This document shows, in pieces, positions 42,191-51,009 of a DNA stretch of 64,000 nucleotides (position 1 is its first letter; each line of letters starts with the position of its first letter). The notes under the pieces were generated by a model. The model did no database searches. It worked only from the letters and a program-made list of their open reading frames with translations, and was not told where the DNA came from. The stretch is from Rhizobiaceae bacterium. GTDB lineage: Bacteria; Pseudomonadota; Alphaproteobacteria; Rhizobiales; Rhizobiaceae. The stretch is from positions 1-64,000 of the forward strand of contig JAMLJA010000019.1 of NCBI GenBank assembly GCA_023953905.1, in the 5' to 3' direction. A program made the translations under genes and the position numbers.

Positions 42191-43327
42191 ATGATCAATC
42201 AGTCGAAATTCAACGCGCCCGCTCTTGCCGTCGAACACACTTCGCCCGGGCTTGAGGGCGTGATCGCAGCCGAAACGGTGCTCAGTCATGTCGATGGCGC
42301 TGCCGGTCGCCTGATTGTGCGTGGCCATGATCTCGAAGACCTTGCCGACTGGAGTTTCGAGGCGGTGTTGTCCCTGCTTTGGCGTGATCTGGCCCCTGAC
42401 GCGCTTGATGAGGAGAGTATCCGTTCCGCGCTCGGACGCGCACGCGTCAACGCATCGGCCGTCGCTGCTTCGTTGTTGACTGCGACGGATAAGCTGTCAC
42501 CTGTCGAAGCTCTGCGCCTGCTTCTGTCGGCACTGGCCGATCGCGAGGAGCTTCCGCACCATATTCTTGCTGTCGCCGCCGTTCCCGTGTTCACAGCAGC
42601 CATAGCGCGTCGGCGTGCGGACAAAGCACCCGTCGAGCCGGATGCCGCGCTGGGCCAGGCCGCAGATTTCCTGCGCATGCTGCATGGTGTGCCCGCAGGG
42701 CCTAACCATGTGAAGGCGCTCGACACCTATCTGGTGACCGTCGCCGATCATGGCCTCAACGCCTCGACCTTTGCAGCACGCGTCATCGCCTCCACAAAAG
42801 CGGGTCTGTTTTCATCGGTGATCGGCGGCCTTTGTGCGCTCAAGGGCCCGCTGCACGGTGGTGCGCCCGGGCCGGTTCTGGACATGCTGGATGCGATCGG
42901 GGAAGAGTCCCGTATCCGGCCTTGGTTGGCCGATGCGCTCGCACGCGGCGAGCGGCTGATGGGGTTCGGCCATCGCATCTATCGCGTGCGCGATCCGCGC
43001 GCAGACGTTCTCAAGGGTGCGGTGTCGGCGCTGCGGGACAAAGGCGGTCGGATCGGCTTTGCAGAAGCGGTTGAAGCCGAGGCGCTTGCGATTCTCGCCG
43101 AGAAGAAACCGCTTCGACCGCTACAGACAAATGTTGAGTTCTACACGGCGCTTGTGCTGGAGGCGGTCGGCTTTCCGCGTGACAGCTTCACCAATGTTTT
43201 TGCAGCAGGACGCATGGCAGGCTGGACGGCCCACGTGCTTGAGCAGGACAAGACTGGCCGGCTGATCAGACCTCAGTCACGCTATATCGGCCCAATGCCT
43301 GAGGGGCCATCCGCTCTGGCTGGATGA
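42191..43327 (+). CDS. Citrate synthase / 2-methylcitrate synthase family protein
   Basis: 378 residues. Citrate synthase fold with His187 (VADHGLNAS), His222 (GPLHGGAP) and His261 (GFGHRIYRVRDPRA). The position of the catalytic Asp is Glu316 (QTNVEFYTALVLEA), a change that would slow a classical citrate synthase unless the family uses it. It condenses or senses acyl-CoA and oxaloacetate by family. Paired with the HTH-containing homologue in a divergent arrangement, so a mixed complex is possible. A terminator-like hairpin follows. Confidence 0.85.
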   Translation: MINQSKFNAPALAVEHTSPGLEGVIAAETVLSHVDGAAGRLIVRGHDLEDLADWSFEAVLSLLWRDLAPDALDEESIRSALGRARVNASAVAASLLTATDKLSPVEALRLLLSALADREELPHHILAVAAVPVFTAAIARRRADKAPVEPDAALGQAADFLRMLHGVPAGPNHVKALDTYLVTVADHGLNASTFAARVIASTKAGLFSSVIGGLCALKGPLHGGAPGPVLDMLDAIGEESRIRPWLADALARGERLMGFGHRIYRVRDPRADVLKGAVSALRDKGGRIGFAEAVEAEALAILAEKKPLRPLQTNVEFYTALVLEAVGFPRDSFTNVFAAGRMAGWTAHVLEQDKTGRLIRPQSRYIGPMPEGPSALAG

Positions 43328-43333
43328 AACAAA

Positions 43334-43358
43334 GGCCGTCCCCGCAATGGGAACGGCC
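43334..43358. terminator. Hairpin between citrate synthase and SDR genes
   Basis: GGCCGT and ACGGCC with inner CCC/GGG pairs enclose GCAAT, 6 bases after the citrate synthase stop and preceded by AAA, which gives TTT after the stem on the minus strand. It probably ends both convergent transcripts. Confidence 0.55.
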
Positions 43359-43384
43359 CTCCGTTCAAGGAGCGTATGCGTGCG

Positions 43385-44164
43385 CTAGCGGTAGACGCTA
43401 CCGCCATCGGTGAGGATCGCCTGACCGGTGATGTAGTCTGAATCCGGGCTTGAAAGGAAAGAGACGAGTGCGGCAACGTCCTCAGGTGTCTGGGCGCGGC
43501 CGAGCGCGATGCCCTTCACGTATTTGTCGAAGGTTGCGCCCTTTGCCGCTCCGGTGATTTCGGAGAAGCGCTCGTCGATTTCCACCCACATGTCAGTGCC
43601 AACAATGCCGGGGCAATATGCGTTCACGGTGATGCCTGCGCTCGCATATTCCTTTGCTGCGGCCTGCGTCAGAGCCCGCACCGCGAACTTGGTGGCCGAA
43701 TAGACGCCGAGCATGGCGAAACCATCATGACCGGCAATCGAAGAGGCGTTGATGATCTTGCCCTTCTGCTTGCGATCTTGAAACTTTTTGGCTGCCGCCT
43801 GAATCCCCCAGACGACGCCGTCGACATTGATCCTGAAAATGCGGTCGAGATCCTCCGGCATGACTTCAGAAAGCGGCTTCACCTGAGCGACGCCTGCATT
43901 GTTGACCATGACGTCGAAACCGCCAAGAGCCTTTTCCGCGTGATCGATTGCGGCGTAAACTTCATCGCGCTTGCTGACATCGGCCACATAAGTCGTCGCC
44001 TTGCGTCCCAGCGCTTCGACTTCCTTGGCAACTTCCTTCAGTTTGTCAGCCTTGATGTCCACCAGCGCGAGGTCGGCACCATCCTTCGCAAGCCGCAATG
44101 CGATACCCTTGCCGATGCCCTGGCTGGCACCCGTTACCAATGCGATCTTTCCACTTGCTGACAT
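43385..44164 (-). CDS. budC: Acetoin reductase / 2,3-butanediol dehydrogenase-like SDR
   Basis: 259 residues. Classical short-chain dehydrogenase: cofactor loop TGASQGIGKGIA, NNAGVAQV, catalytic Ser in NASSIAGHDG and YSATK with Tyr and Lys, and the C-terminal ITGQAILTDGG. The whole pattern, including GIVGTDMWVEIDERF, is like meso-2,3-butanediol dehydrogenases that reduce diacetyl and acetoin with NADH. Other acetoin genes are absent from the window, so the physiological substrate is not certain. Confidence 0.83.
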   Translation of the reverse strand: MSASGKIALVTGASQGIGKGIALRLAKDGADLALVDIKADKLKEVAKEVEALGRKATTYVADVSKRDEVYAAIDHAEKALGGFDVMVNNAGVAQVKPLSEVMPEDLDRIFRINVDGVVWGIQAAAKKFQDRKQKGKIINASSIAGHDGFAMLGVYSATKFAVRALTQAAAKEYASAGITVNAYCPGIVGTDMWVEIDERFSEITGAAKGATFDKYVKGIALGRAQTPEDVAALVSFLSSPDSDYITGQAILTDGGSVYR

Positions 44165-44715
44165 ATTGATTTTTTCCTTTCACTATCACGGCCGGATGGC
44201 CGTCAAACCAGATGCGGTCGCAACGACGCGCAGCGTCGGAATCCGCTCAGGTCGAGTGCGATTTCCGACGCGTCGCCAATCTAGCGTGACGCTTGGGCCG
44301 AAACTTGATCGAGATCAGATTGAACGCACGCCACACGGCATCGTGAACGCCGCAGAGAGCGCTTGCGAATCACCGCCCACAAAATCTCAAGGGTTGAAAG
44401 GATCTTGGTGCCCCTTGCCGGACTCGAACCAGCACTCCTTTCGGAAACGCATTTTGAGTGCGCCGCGTCTACCAATTCCGCCAAAGGGGCATTCTGGCTG
44501 GTCTCTACAAGACGGTCGCCGATGTCGTCAACTGTCAGCAGGTACCCAAACAGCCAGCAATGGTCGGAAAAACCACCATTTTTTTACGATCGCTGTGGAT
44601 TTACATATTGAGGCCGCGAAGCTTTCACTAGAATGGAAATCGTCGGCATGGTCAAACATCGCCTCGGCGCGCCCCGGCAGACGAAGGGGCGTTTCACTTA
44701 CTGCGGATAGATCGC
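44165..44715. other. Non-coding stretch around tRNA-Leu
   Basis: 551 bases without a protein gene that I can support. It holds the SDR promoter side, an inverted repeat GCGTCGGAA (44233-44241) / TTCCGACGC (44263-44271), the tRNA-Leu gene at 44406-44490 and an AT-rich patch near 44570-44610 that may be promoter sequence for the metallopeptidase. No integrase or duplicated tRNA end was seen. Confidence 0.6.
44406..44490 (-). tRNA. tRNA-Leu (anticodon CAA), CCA encoded
   Basis: On the minus strand the 5' acceptor strand GCCCCTT pairs with AAGGGGC, followed by discriminator A and encoded CCA. The D-arm region is GGCGGAATTGGTAGACGC, the anticodon loop CTCAAAA lies between CGCA and TGCG (anticodon CAA), a long variable arm is present as in class II tRNAs, and the T-loop is GGTTCGAGTCC. 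All parts support a functional tRNA-Leu decoding UUG. Confidence 0.96.
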
Positions 44716-46485
44716 ATGAACTGGGATTTTGAATACTGGAACGCGCTCGACGATGCGCAGCAGGCGGCATTTCTGGCCAGATATTCCGCAACGCTGGAAA
44801 GTGGCTACCAGTGGTCAAAGACCGCCATCAGCTATTCCTTTCCCACCTTCCGCACCGGGTTGGAATATACGTCTTATGTGCCAGCGGGGGAAATCCTTCG
44901 GTTTGTTCCGTTGAACAGCGACGAACAGGCGTTCGTTCGCTTCTACTTCTCCTATATCGAAAGCTTCCTGAATCTCGATTTCAGGGAGGTTTCCGGCTCT
45001 GCCGGAGATATCGTCATCGGCCAACACAATATGGATGTGGGCGGCTACGCGAACCTGCCGGACAATTTCGGCCCTTCCGGTGTGTTCTTGAGCTCAGACG
45101 CAAAATCGTCGGAATACGGAGACTTCGCCTACACCGTGCTGGCGCATGAGATTGGACACGCTCTCGGTCTGGATCACACACGCCCATATGACGGAGATAT
45201 ACGCGCCAATCCCGGTCTGCCTGTTGCCTACGACACCTCGCTGATGTCGGTGATGACCTACTCCGACGTGACGCCCATCTCGCCGGTGAAATATGTCAGC
45301 ACGCTGATGCCGCTCGACATTGCGGCACTCATGGAGATGTACGGCGCACGCCCATCACTGGAGGCAAACGTCTTTCGGGTGGTGGACGGCTATGAGGTGC
45401 CCACGCTTGCGGACAATGTCTGGACAATCAGCGGAAATGTCCCGTTCACCATTGTCGATACGGGTGGCTTCGACACGATCGATGCTTCCGGTTTCCATGC
45501 GACGGCGGGTGTTCAGTTCATCTTCGACGAAGGTCTCTGGCTCACGCCCGAAAACCCGTTCAATCAACTCAGCTACTATATCAATGCAAGTGACAGGCCC
45601 TGGGTGGACCTGACAGGCCAAACCGATGGCGTCCCCATGATCGGCCTCTACCCCGGCACGGTGATCGAGAAATTCATCGGCAGTGCCGGCGATGACTACG
45701 TCTATGGAAATGAGCGCGACCAGACGGCAGACGGTGGTGCTGGAACGGACACCTACTATCTGTCGGGCGACCAGAAAGGCTACGCTTTTTCTGTCGAGGC
45801 AGGTACGGGCGACATCATCGTCACCGACACATATCTGGCTGACGGCGATGACGGAACGGATCGGTTGGCGAACTTCGAACTTGTAAGCTTCGGCGGCAAG
45901 ATGCCTGTGACGCTTCAAAGTATCGTCAATCCCACCCTCTGGTACACATATCATGATGATGTGGCCATGGTTGCAGCCACGTGGCAGCTGATGATGGACA
46001 TGATTCCACAGCAGCCGGGCTTCGAATATCTGATATCGTCGCCGGACAATCCAAACGATCTCAATGATCCGTATTTCGCGACGTTCAATCTGGAAAACAC
46101 CTATCTGAATTTCGCGTGCAATCTCGCATTTGAAATACCTGCAAGCCTCGCCTGGTATGAATCCGAATTTGGCGATCTTTCCTTCGCGGACGCCGTCGAC
46201 AAGGCCGTTGCGATGATCATCACGCAGGCCGGCTCCAGCGATCTGGCTGCTGCCGAGAACTTCTTTCTTGGTGCCCACTCCTACTATCAGCAGGTTGCGC
46301 TGGAGCGCGTGGTGCGGCCCGGTGTCAGCCTTGAAGACGCGACCAAAGTGGCGATGCTGAGCTCGGTCCTCTACGAATCCGTAAAATCCGATGCTGGACC
46401 CTATGGTCATGTCGTGAACGACTTTGCGGTCGAGGTGGGGCTTGGCGGTGTGTCGGATTCCTTCGGTGAGAGCCTGTTCGTTTGA
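44716..46485 (+). CDS. Serralysin-like M10 metallopeptidase with unusual C-terminus
   Basis: 589 residues. Zinc motif HEIGHALGLDH at 144-154 and Met-turn SVMTY at 178-182 define an M10 metzincin. A serralysin-type beta-roll follows (TIVDTGGFDTIDASGF, IGSAGDDYVYGN, DGGAGTDTYYLSG), but with only one or two RTX-like turns. The last roughly 190 residues (from about 400) are a helical-looking region I do not recognise. No Sec signal; the hydrophobic end GESLFV resembles a type I secretion end, but no type I exporter is nearby. Its stop overlaps the start of the ligase gene. Target protein unknown. Confidence 0.85.
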   Translation: MNWDFEYWNALDDAQQAAFLARYSATLESGYQWSKTAISYSFPTFRTGLEYTSYVPAGEILRFVPLNSDEQAFVRFYFSYIESFLNLDFREVSGSAGDIVIGQHNMDVGGYANLPDNFGPSGVFLSSDAKSSEYGDFAYTVLAHEIGHALGLDHTRPYDGDIRANPGLPVAYDTSLMSVMTYSDVTPISPVKYVSTLMPLDIAALMEMYGARPSLEANVFRVVDGYEVPTLADNVWTISGNVPFTIVDTGGFDTIDASGFHATAGVQFIFDEGLWLTPENPFNQLSYYINASDRPWVDLTGQTDGVPMIGLYPGTVIEKFIGSAGDDYVYGNERDQTADGGAGTDTYYLSGDQKGYAFSVEAGTGDIIVTDTYLADGDDGTDRLANFELVSFGGKMPVTLQSIVNPTLWYTYHDDVAMVAATWQLMMDMIPQQPGFEYLISSPDNPNDLNDPYFATFNLENTYLNFACNLAFEIPASLAWYESEFGDLSFADAVDKAVAMIITQAGSSDLAAAENFFLGAHSYYQQVALERVVRPGVSLEDATKVAMLSSVLYESVKSDAGPYGHVVNDFAVEVGLGGVSDSFGESLFV

Positions 46486-48149
46486 CGTCTGAAGTGACCC
46501 CTGCCGCGCTTGATGCATCGGAAGATGTGTCTGCCTACAAGCGCGCCTACGACTCGTTCCGATGGGAATTGCCCACGCGTTTCAATATGGGTGTGGCGGT
46601 GTCGGACAAATGGGCACTGAAGGCCCCCGATCGTCCTGCGATAATCGAATATGGGCCCGATGGCAGCCGCGCCACGCTGACATTTGCAGAGCTTTCTCGC
46701 CGCTCGAATGCGCTGGCGAATGCGCTTCGGGCGAAGGGTGTCCAACGCGGCGACCGCGTGGCGCTGCTTCTGTCACAGGGCTTCGAAGTCCTCATCTCGC
46801 ATGTCGCCATCTACAAACTCGGTGCCATTGCGGTGCCGCTGGCGCTCCTGTTTGGTGTCGAAGCGCTTGAATACCGGCTCTATTCGTCGGGCGCCAAGGC
46901 CATCATCGCTTCAGGCTCCGGCCTGGCCAAGATCGGAAGCATTTCGCCGCGCCTTCCTGAATTGAAGCTGGTGGTCAGCGTCGAGGGCGCGTCGGGCAAG
47001 GCTGTCGGATTTGATCAGTTGCTGGCGCAGGCGTCAGGCGCATTCGAGCCCGAGGATACCGGCCCAGACGATCCGGCTCTGATGATTTTTACGTCAGGCA
47101 CCACCGGTCCGCCAAAGGGCGCTCTGCATGGCCATCGAGTGTTGCTGGGCCACATGCCCGGTGTGGAAATGGCCTACGAGTTTCCACCACGGCCCGACGA
47201 TGTGATGTGGACGCCGGCGGATTGGGCGTGGGCGGGCGGACTGTTGAACGCGCTTTTGCCGGCACTTTATCTGGGCGTCCCGGTTGTATCGGCGCGCTTT
47301 GAGAAGTTTTCGGCGGATGCAGCAGTCGCTCTGCTTGAAGAGATGCGCGTCACATGTGCCTTCATTCCGCCCACGGCCCTCAGAATGCTGCGGGCAGAAT
47401 GGGACAATATCGATCGCCGCAGTCTTACCCTTCGGACAATCTGCTCGGCAGGTGAATCGCTTGGTCGCGAGACGCTGGAGTGGGCGCAATCCGCTTTGGG
47501 TGCCAGCGTCAACGAATTCTACGGCCAGACGGAATGCAACCTTGTCTTGGGGTCGAGTGCCGCACTTGGCGTTGCGAAGGCCGGCGCGATTGGCCGCCCG
47601 GTACCAGGCCACAGGGTAAGGCTGATTGATGGCCAAGGCAGGCCCGTCCCCAAGGGAACGCCTGGTCAGATCGCCATTCACCGCCCGGATCCGGTGATGT
47701 TCCTCGGTTATTGGGAAAATGAGGCCGCCACTGAACGCAAGTTCATCGGAGAATGGATGACCACTGGCGATTTGGCGGTCATGGACGAGGATGGTTATTT
47801 TCAGTTTTTCGGCCGTGACGACGATGTCATCACATCGGCGGGATTCCGCATTGGACCCAGCGAGATCGAGGATTGTCTGAGCGGTCACCCCGCCGTCTCC
47901 CTGGCCGCGGCGGTCGGAAAGCCTGACGCGTTGCGCACCGAAATCGTCAAGGCCTATATTGTTCTGAAAGATGGGGTTACGCCCAGCGAGACACTTGAGG
48001 AAGACATCAAGGTCTGGGTCCGGAGCCGATTGTCGGCGCATGAATACCCACGCGAGGTGGAGTTCGTGGGGTCCATGCCGCTGACGACGACCGGCAAGGT
48101 GATCCGACGCATATTTCGCGATCGTGCAAGGACGGAAGCCGCGGGCTGA
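46482..48149 (+). CDS. Acyl-CoA synthetase (AMP-forming)
   Basis: 555 residues from the TTG at 46482, overlapping the metallopeptidase stop (TTGA); no upstream start is available and the first ATG would be 35 residues in. ANL-family motifs: IFTSGTTGPPKGALHG (AMP P-loop), YGQTECN, TGDLAVMDEDGYFQFFGRDD and the C-terminal catalytic Lys in TTTGKVIRR. The enzyme activates a carboxylic acid to its CoA ester; the sequence resembles medium-chain or acetyl-type ligases. The tight coupling to a protease gene is unusual. Confidence 0.88.
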   Translation: MTSEVTPAALDASEDVSAYKRAYDSFRWELPTRFNMGVAVSDKWALKAPDRPAIIEYGPDGSRATLTFAELSRRSNALANALRAKGVQRGDRVALLLSQGFEVLISHVAIYKLGAIAVPLALLFGVEALEYRLYSSGAKAIIASGSGLAKIGSISPRLPELKLVVSVEGASGKAVGFDQLLAQASGAFEPEDTGPDDPALMIFTSGTTGPPKGALHGHRVLLGHMPGVEMAYEFPPRPDDVMWTPADWAWAGGLLNALLPALYLGVPVVSARFEKFSADAAVALLEEMRVTCAFIPPTALRMLRAEWDNIDRRSLTLRTICSAGESLGRETLEWAQSALGASVNEFYGQTECNLVLGSSAALGVAKAGAIGRPVPGHRVRLIDGQGRPVPKGTPGQIAIHRPDPVMFLGYWENEAATERKFIGEWMTTGDLAVMDEDGYFQFFGRDDDVITSAGFRIGPSEIEDCLSGHPAVSLAAAVGKPDALRTEIVKAYIVLKDGVTPSETLEEDIKVWVRSRLSAHEYPREVEFVGSMPLTTTGKVIRRIFRDRARTEAAG

Positions 48150-48163
48150 GGCCCAAGCCGGTC

Positions 48164-49444
48164 TTATTTCAGCCGCAGCAGGCTTCGCATGCGGTTGCGG
48201 AAGATGCGCGCGAAATTGCGCGTCTCCCTGTAAAGGTGCAACTGCGACGCCGCCTGCCGCGCAAGGCGATCGCTGTCCGGCGAAAGCCCGACGACCATCG
48301 TGCCGAGAGGGCGGCGCTCCCGCCACAGGCGGCTCATCACGGGATGGTCCGGCACGGTGCACGAATCGGTCATCACGATATTCGGATCGTCCAGATGCTG
48401 ACGTGTGACCTCTATCATCAGCAACACGCCGGGCGAGAATTGGGCGAGCCCTTCATCGTATGCAGTTTTCCACGTATAGGCCATGCCCGCCTCGACAAAC
48501 ACGATGAGCGACGCGATGACTTTGCCATCGAGCGTGAGCGAGTGCACCCTGCAGCGGTCTTCCTCGGACAAGCGGTGCACGGCTTCGCGTGCGAAAGCGG
48601 CGCGAAAGCGGTCGATGGCCATTGCGGTACGCTGGCGACCCTTCCAGCCCGCGGCCTCCAGAGCCAGAAAGCTCTCAAGTCCGAGGCGGACGTCATCGAT
48701 GCTTCGATCAATGCGATATTCCAGCGTGCCGCGCTCCGAAAGGCGGCGTTTGAGACGCCGAAACTCACGATAGTGGTGCGGCGTCAGCGAGCGCTTGAGA
48801 TACGCGTCGCCATCCAGCGTGCTGTGCAGGAATGGCCGCTGCACCTGATCCGAGATGACCAGCGGAAGATTGCGATTTTCCGCCGCCATCCGAACGATTC
48901 TCGCCGCCGGCCCGTCAATCAGCATATCGGGCAGGACAAACACCTTCGGCAGCTTCAGGTGAGGGCGCGCGAGCACCGCGAAAAGGCTCTCCATGACGCC
49001 TTCAGGGTCGTCCCGATCGATCAGAGGCGTGCCCAACGGGCCGAAGGGGCTTGCCCATGTGCGAATGATCGGCTGGCCGATCGGCCCGGTGGGGCGCTCG
49101 ATGGAAAATGGAACGAGCAGACGCAACCGGCTCCGAAATTCGTCTCCATCCCGGATCACCGCCAGCCGAACCTCGCGATCTTCAAGGCGCGGCATTGCCG
49201 GGGCGAGAAAGCGCGGGTTGAAGAAAATGTTGGGCTCGATCGTGCGTGCGCAGAGGAAGTCTAGCTCCTCGACGAGGTCGAAGCCGGCCGATGCGGGGTA
49301 GATGGCGAGCCTGCGCTGGGTATCGGCACCTTCCTGTAGCTCGAATCGGGTCGGGTCGACCGAATCCGTGTCAACGCCCGCCAGACTGGCGATCATGGGT
49401 CCCGACGCGCTGCCGGTGGATTCTTCGATGATGGGAATGGCCAT
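48164..49444 (-). CDS. GNAT-fold protein of the CelD/BcsL-like (Acetyltransf_6) type
   Basis: 426 residues from the ATG at 49444. The C-terminal half carries the BioF2/Acetyltransf_6 pattern (LTPHHYREFRRLKRRLSERG, FLALEAAGWKGRQRTAM, LTLDGKVIASLIVFVEAGMA, TWKTAYDEGLAQFSPGVLL) found in CelD and in FemAB-like transferases. Such proteins acylate polysaccharides or lipids; the substrate is unknown here. It is convergent with the acyl-CoA synthetase gene. The start is not certain because an in-frame extension to 49549 is open. Confidence 0.78.
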   Translation of the reverse strand: MAIPIIEESTGSASGPMIASLAGVDTDSVDPTRFELQEGADTQRRLAIYPASAGFDLVEELDFLCARTIEPNIFFNPRFLAPAMPRLEDREVRLAVIRDGDEFRSRLRLLVPFSIERPTGPIGQPIIRTWASPFGPLGTPLIDRDDPEGVMESLFAVLARPHLKLPKVFVLPDMLIDGPAARIVRMAAENRNLPLVISDQVQRPFLHSTLDGDAYLKRSLTPHHYREFRRLKRRLSERGTLEYRIDRSIDDVRLGLESFLALEAAGWKGRQRTAMAIDRFRAAFAREAVHRLSEEDRCRVHSLTLDGKVIASLIVFVEAGMAYTWKTAYDEGLAQFSPGVLLMIEVTRQHLDDPNIVMTDSCTVPDHPVMSRLWRERRPLGTMVVGLSPDSDRLARQAASQLHLYRETRNFARIFRNRMRSLLRLK

Positions 49445-49885
49445 CAGGTGTTTACCTGATCCGTCAACGCGAGGCGCTGCGACAGATGCCGCCCGGCCAT
49501 GGTCGCCGCGGAAAAACGCACGCAATACTCTCCCGTTTCTCCGCGGCACGTTAGGCGATACTGTTTAAGAAACGGTTGGAAATTGGATCGGTTGTTGCAA
49601 CCTGCGCGATAGGCGCCCCGCCGCCCCGCCATCCTTGGTCCGGTGCGTGCGGCCAGCGATACCCTTGGGATCACAATGTGTGATTGCGCGATTCTGCACT
49701 TGGCAACAACGAATGCATACGACTAAGGTGCAGCATCGAGTGCGCGCCACGTCGCTTTACATGTGAAGTTGGTAGCGCTACCACTTGACTGCGTGTCGGC
49801 GGGAGGAGACCGAAGCCGCGCAGCAGGTGGCATGTCCGTCGGGCATGCTTCGAGCCAATGTGGGATAGATAACCCGGGAGGAAGC
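49445..49885. other. Intergenic control region between GNAT gene and sugar ABC operon
   Basis: 441 bases between divergent genes. It contains a small repeat GGTTG-TTG-CAACC near 49590, AT-rich stretches and the LacI-type palindrome at 49770-49783. No gene or RNA could be supported. Confidence 0.55.
49770..49783. promoter_or_regulatory. Perfect LacI-type operator before the sugar ABC operon
   Basis: TGGTAGCGCTACCA is a 14-base perfect palindrome with the LacI-family layout TGnnAnCGnTnnCA (central GC instead of CG shift). It lies 102 bases before the ATPase start. LacI-type regulators of sugar uptake in alphaproteobacteria use such sites; none is encoded in the window. Confidence 0.6.
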
Positions 49886-50941
49886 ATGGCGTCCGTCGCG
49901 ATCCGCGATGTCTACAAATCGTTCGGTTCAACTCAGATCCTGCACGGTGTCAGCGTCGATATAGACGACGGCGAGTTCGTGACACTGGTCGGGCCTTCCG
50001 GATGCGGCAAGTCTACGCTCCTGCGCATGATTGCCGGCTTGGAGGGCATTTCCGGGGGCGACATCGTCATCGGTGGCCGCGTGGTCAACAATGTCGCGCC
50101 GAAGGAACGCGACATCGCCATGGTCTTTCAGAACTATGCGCTCTATCCCCACATGACGGTTCGGGAGAACATGGCGTTCTCCCTGATGCTCAAGAATGTG
50201 CCGAAGGCCGATAGCGACGCGCGTGTGGACCGCGCGGCAGAGATTCTCAGCCTGACGCCGCTGCTGTCGCGCTATCCGCGTCAGCTTTCAGGTGGTCAGC
50301 GTCAGCGCGTTGCGATGGGGCGCGCCATTGTTCGCGATCCGCAGGTTTTCCTGTTTGACGAGCCCTTGTCGAATCTTGATGCGAAGCTCCGCGTGCAGAT
50401 GCGGGCGGAAATCAAGGAACTGCATCAGCGCCTGAAGACAACGACGATTTATGTCACGCATGATCAGATCGAAGCCATGACCATGGCTGACAAGATCGTT
50501 GTCATGCATGACGGCATTGTCGAGCAGATAGGCAAGCCACTCGAGCTTTACGATCATCCCAACAACCTGTTCGTTGCGAGCTTCATCGGTTCACCGGCCA
50601 TGAACCTCCTGCGCGGGCGCCTCGGAGGAAGAGGCTTCGAGGCGGCGGGCGGAGTGTCGATTCCGCTTCCTGACGCGATGGGTGGCCAGCCCGGCACGGA
50701 GGTGGTTCTTGGCCTGCGGCCCGAACATCTGAGAATTGACGAAGACGGCTTCCCCGTCACGGTGACGGTTGTCGAGCCGACTGGTTCGGAAGTGCAGGTT
50801 CTCGGCAAGACGCCCGGTGGAGAGGATATCGTGGCGAATTTCCGGGAACGCCATGATTTCGCTCCGGGTGAAACCATTCGCCTTTCGGCGGATCCCGCGC
50901 AGATGCATCTTTTCAAGGGAGATAGCGGAACGAGACTCTGA
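49886..50941 (+). CDS. Sugar ABC transporter ATPase, UgpC/MsmK type
   Basis: 351 residues from the ATG at 49886 (GGGAGGAAG just upstream). Walker A GPSGCGKST, signature QLSGGQRQRVAMGRAI, Walker B VFLFDEPLSNLD and IYVTHDQIEAMTM are intact, with a C-terminal TOBE/OB domain (LRPEHLRIDED). This ATPase class serves CUT1 sugar importers. It is first in an operon with binding protein and two permeases, an order in which the ATPase leads. Confidence 0.93.
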   Translation: MASVAIRDVYKSFGSTQILHGVSVDIDDGEFVTLVGPSGCGKSTLLRMIAGLEGISGGDIVIGGRVVNNVAPKERDIAMVFQNYALYPHMTVRENMAFSLMLKNVPKADSDARVDRAAEILSLTPLLSRYPRQLSGGQRQRVAMGRAIVRDPQVFLFDEPLSNLDAKLRVQMRAEIKELHQRLKTTTIYVTHDQIEAMTMADKIVVMHDGIVEQIGKPLELYDHPNNLFVASFIGSPAMNLLRGRLGGRGFEAAGGVSIPLPDAMGGQPGTEVVLGLRPEHLRIDEDGFPVTVTVVEPTGSEVQVLGKTPGGEDIVANFRERHDFAPGETIRLSADPAQMHLFKGDSGTRL

Positions 50942-51009
50942 CGGAGGGAGACCGGAAGAGCTTCATGACGACGATAACTTCACAACAATCAAGCTGGAGG
51001 AAATGACTG

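Noticed and set aside
44406..44490. tRNA-Leu as integration site of a genomic island
   Set aside because: No integrase, no repeated tRNA 3' end and the odd gene is on the 5' side of the tRNA.
47094..48362. 422-codon frame on the minus strand opposite the acyl-CoA synthetase
   Set aside because: Antisense to an intact ANL enzyme and overlapping the end of the GNAT gene; no own motif.
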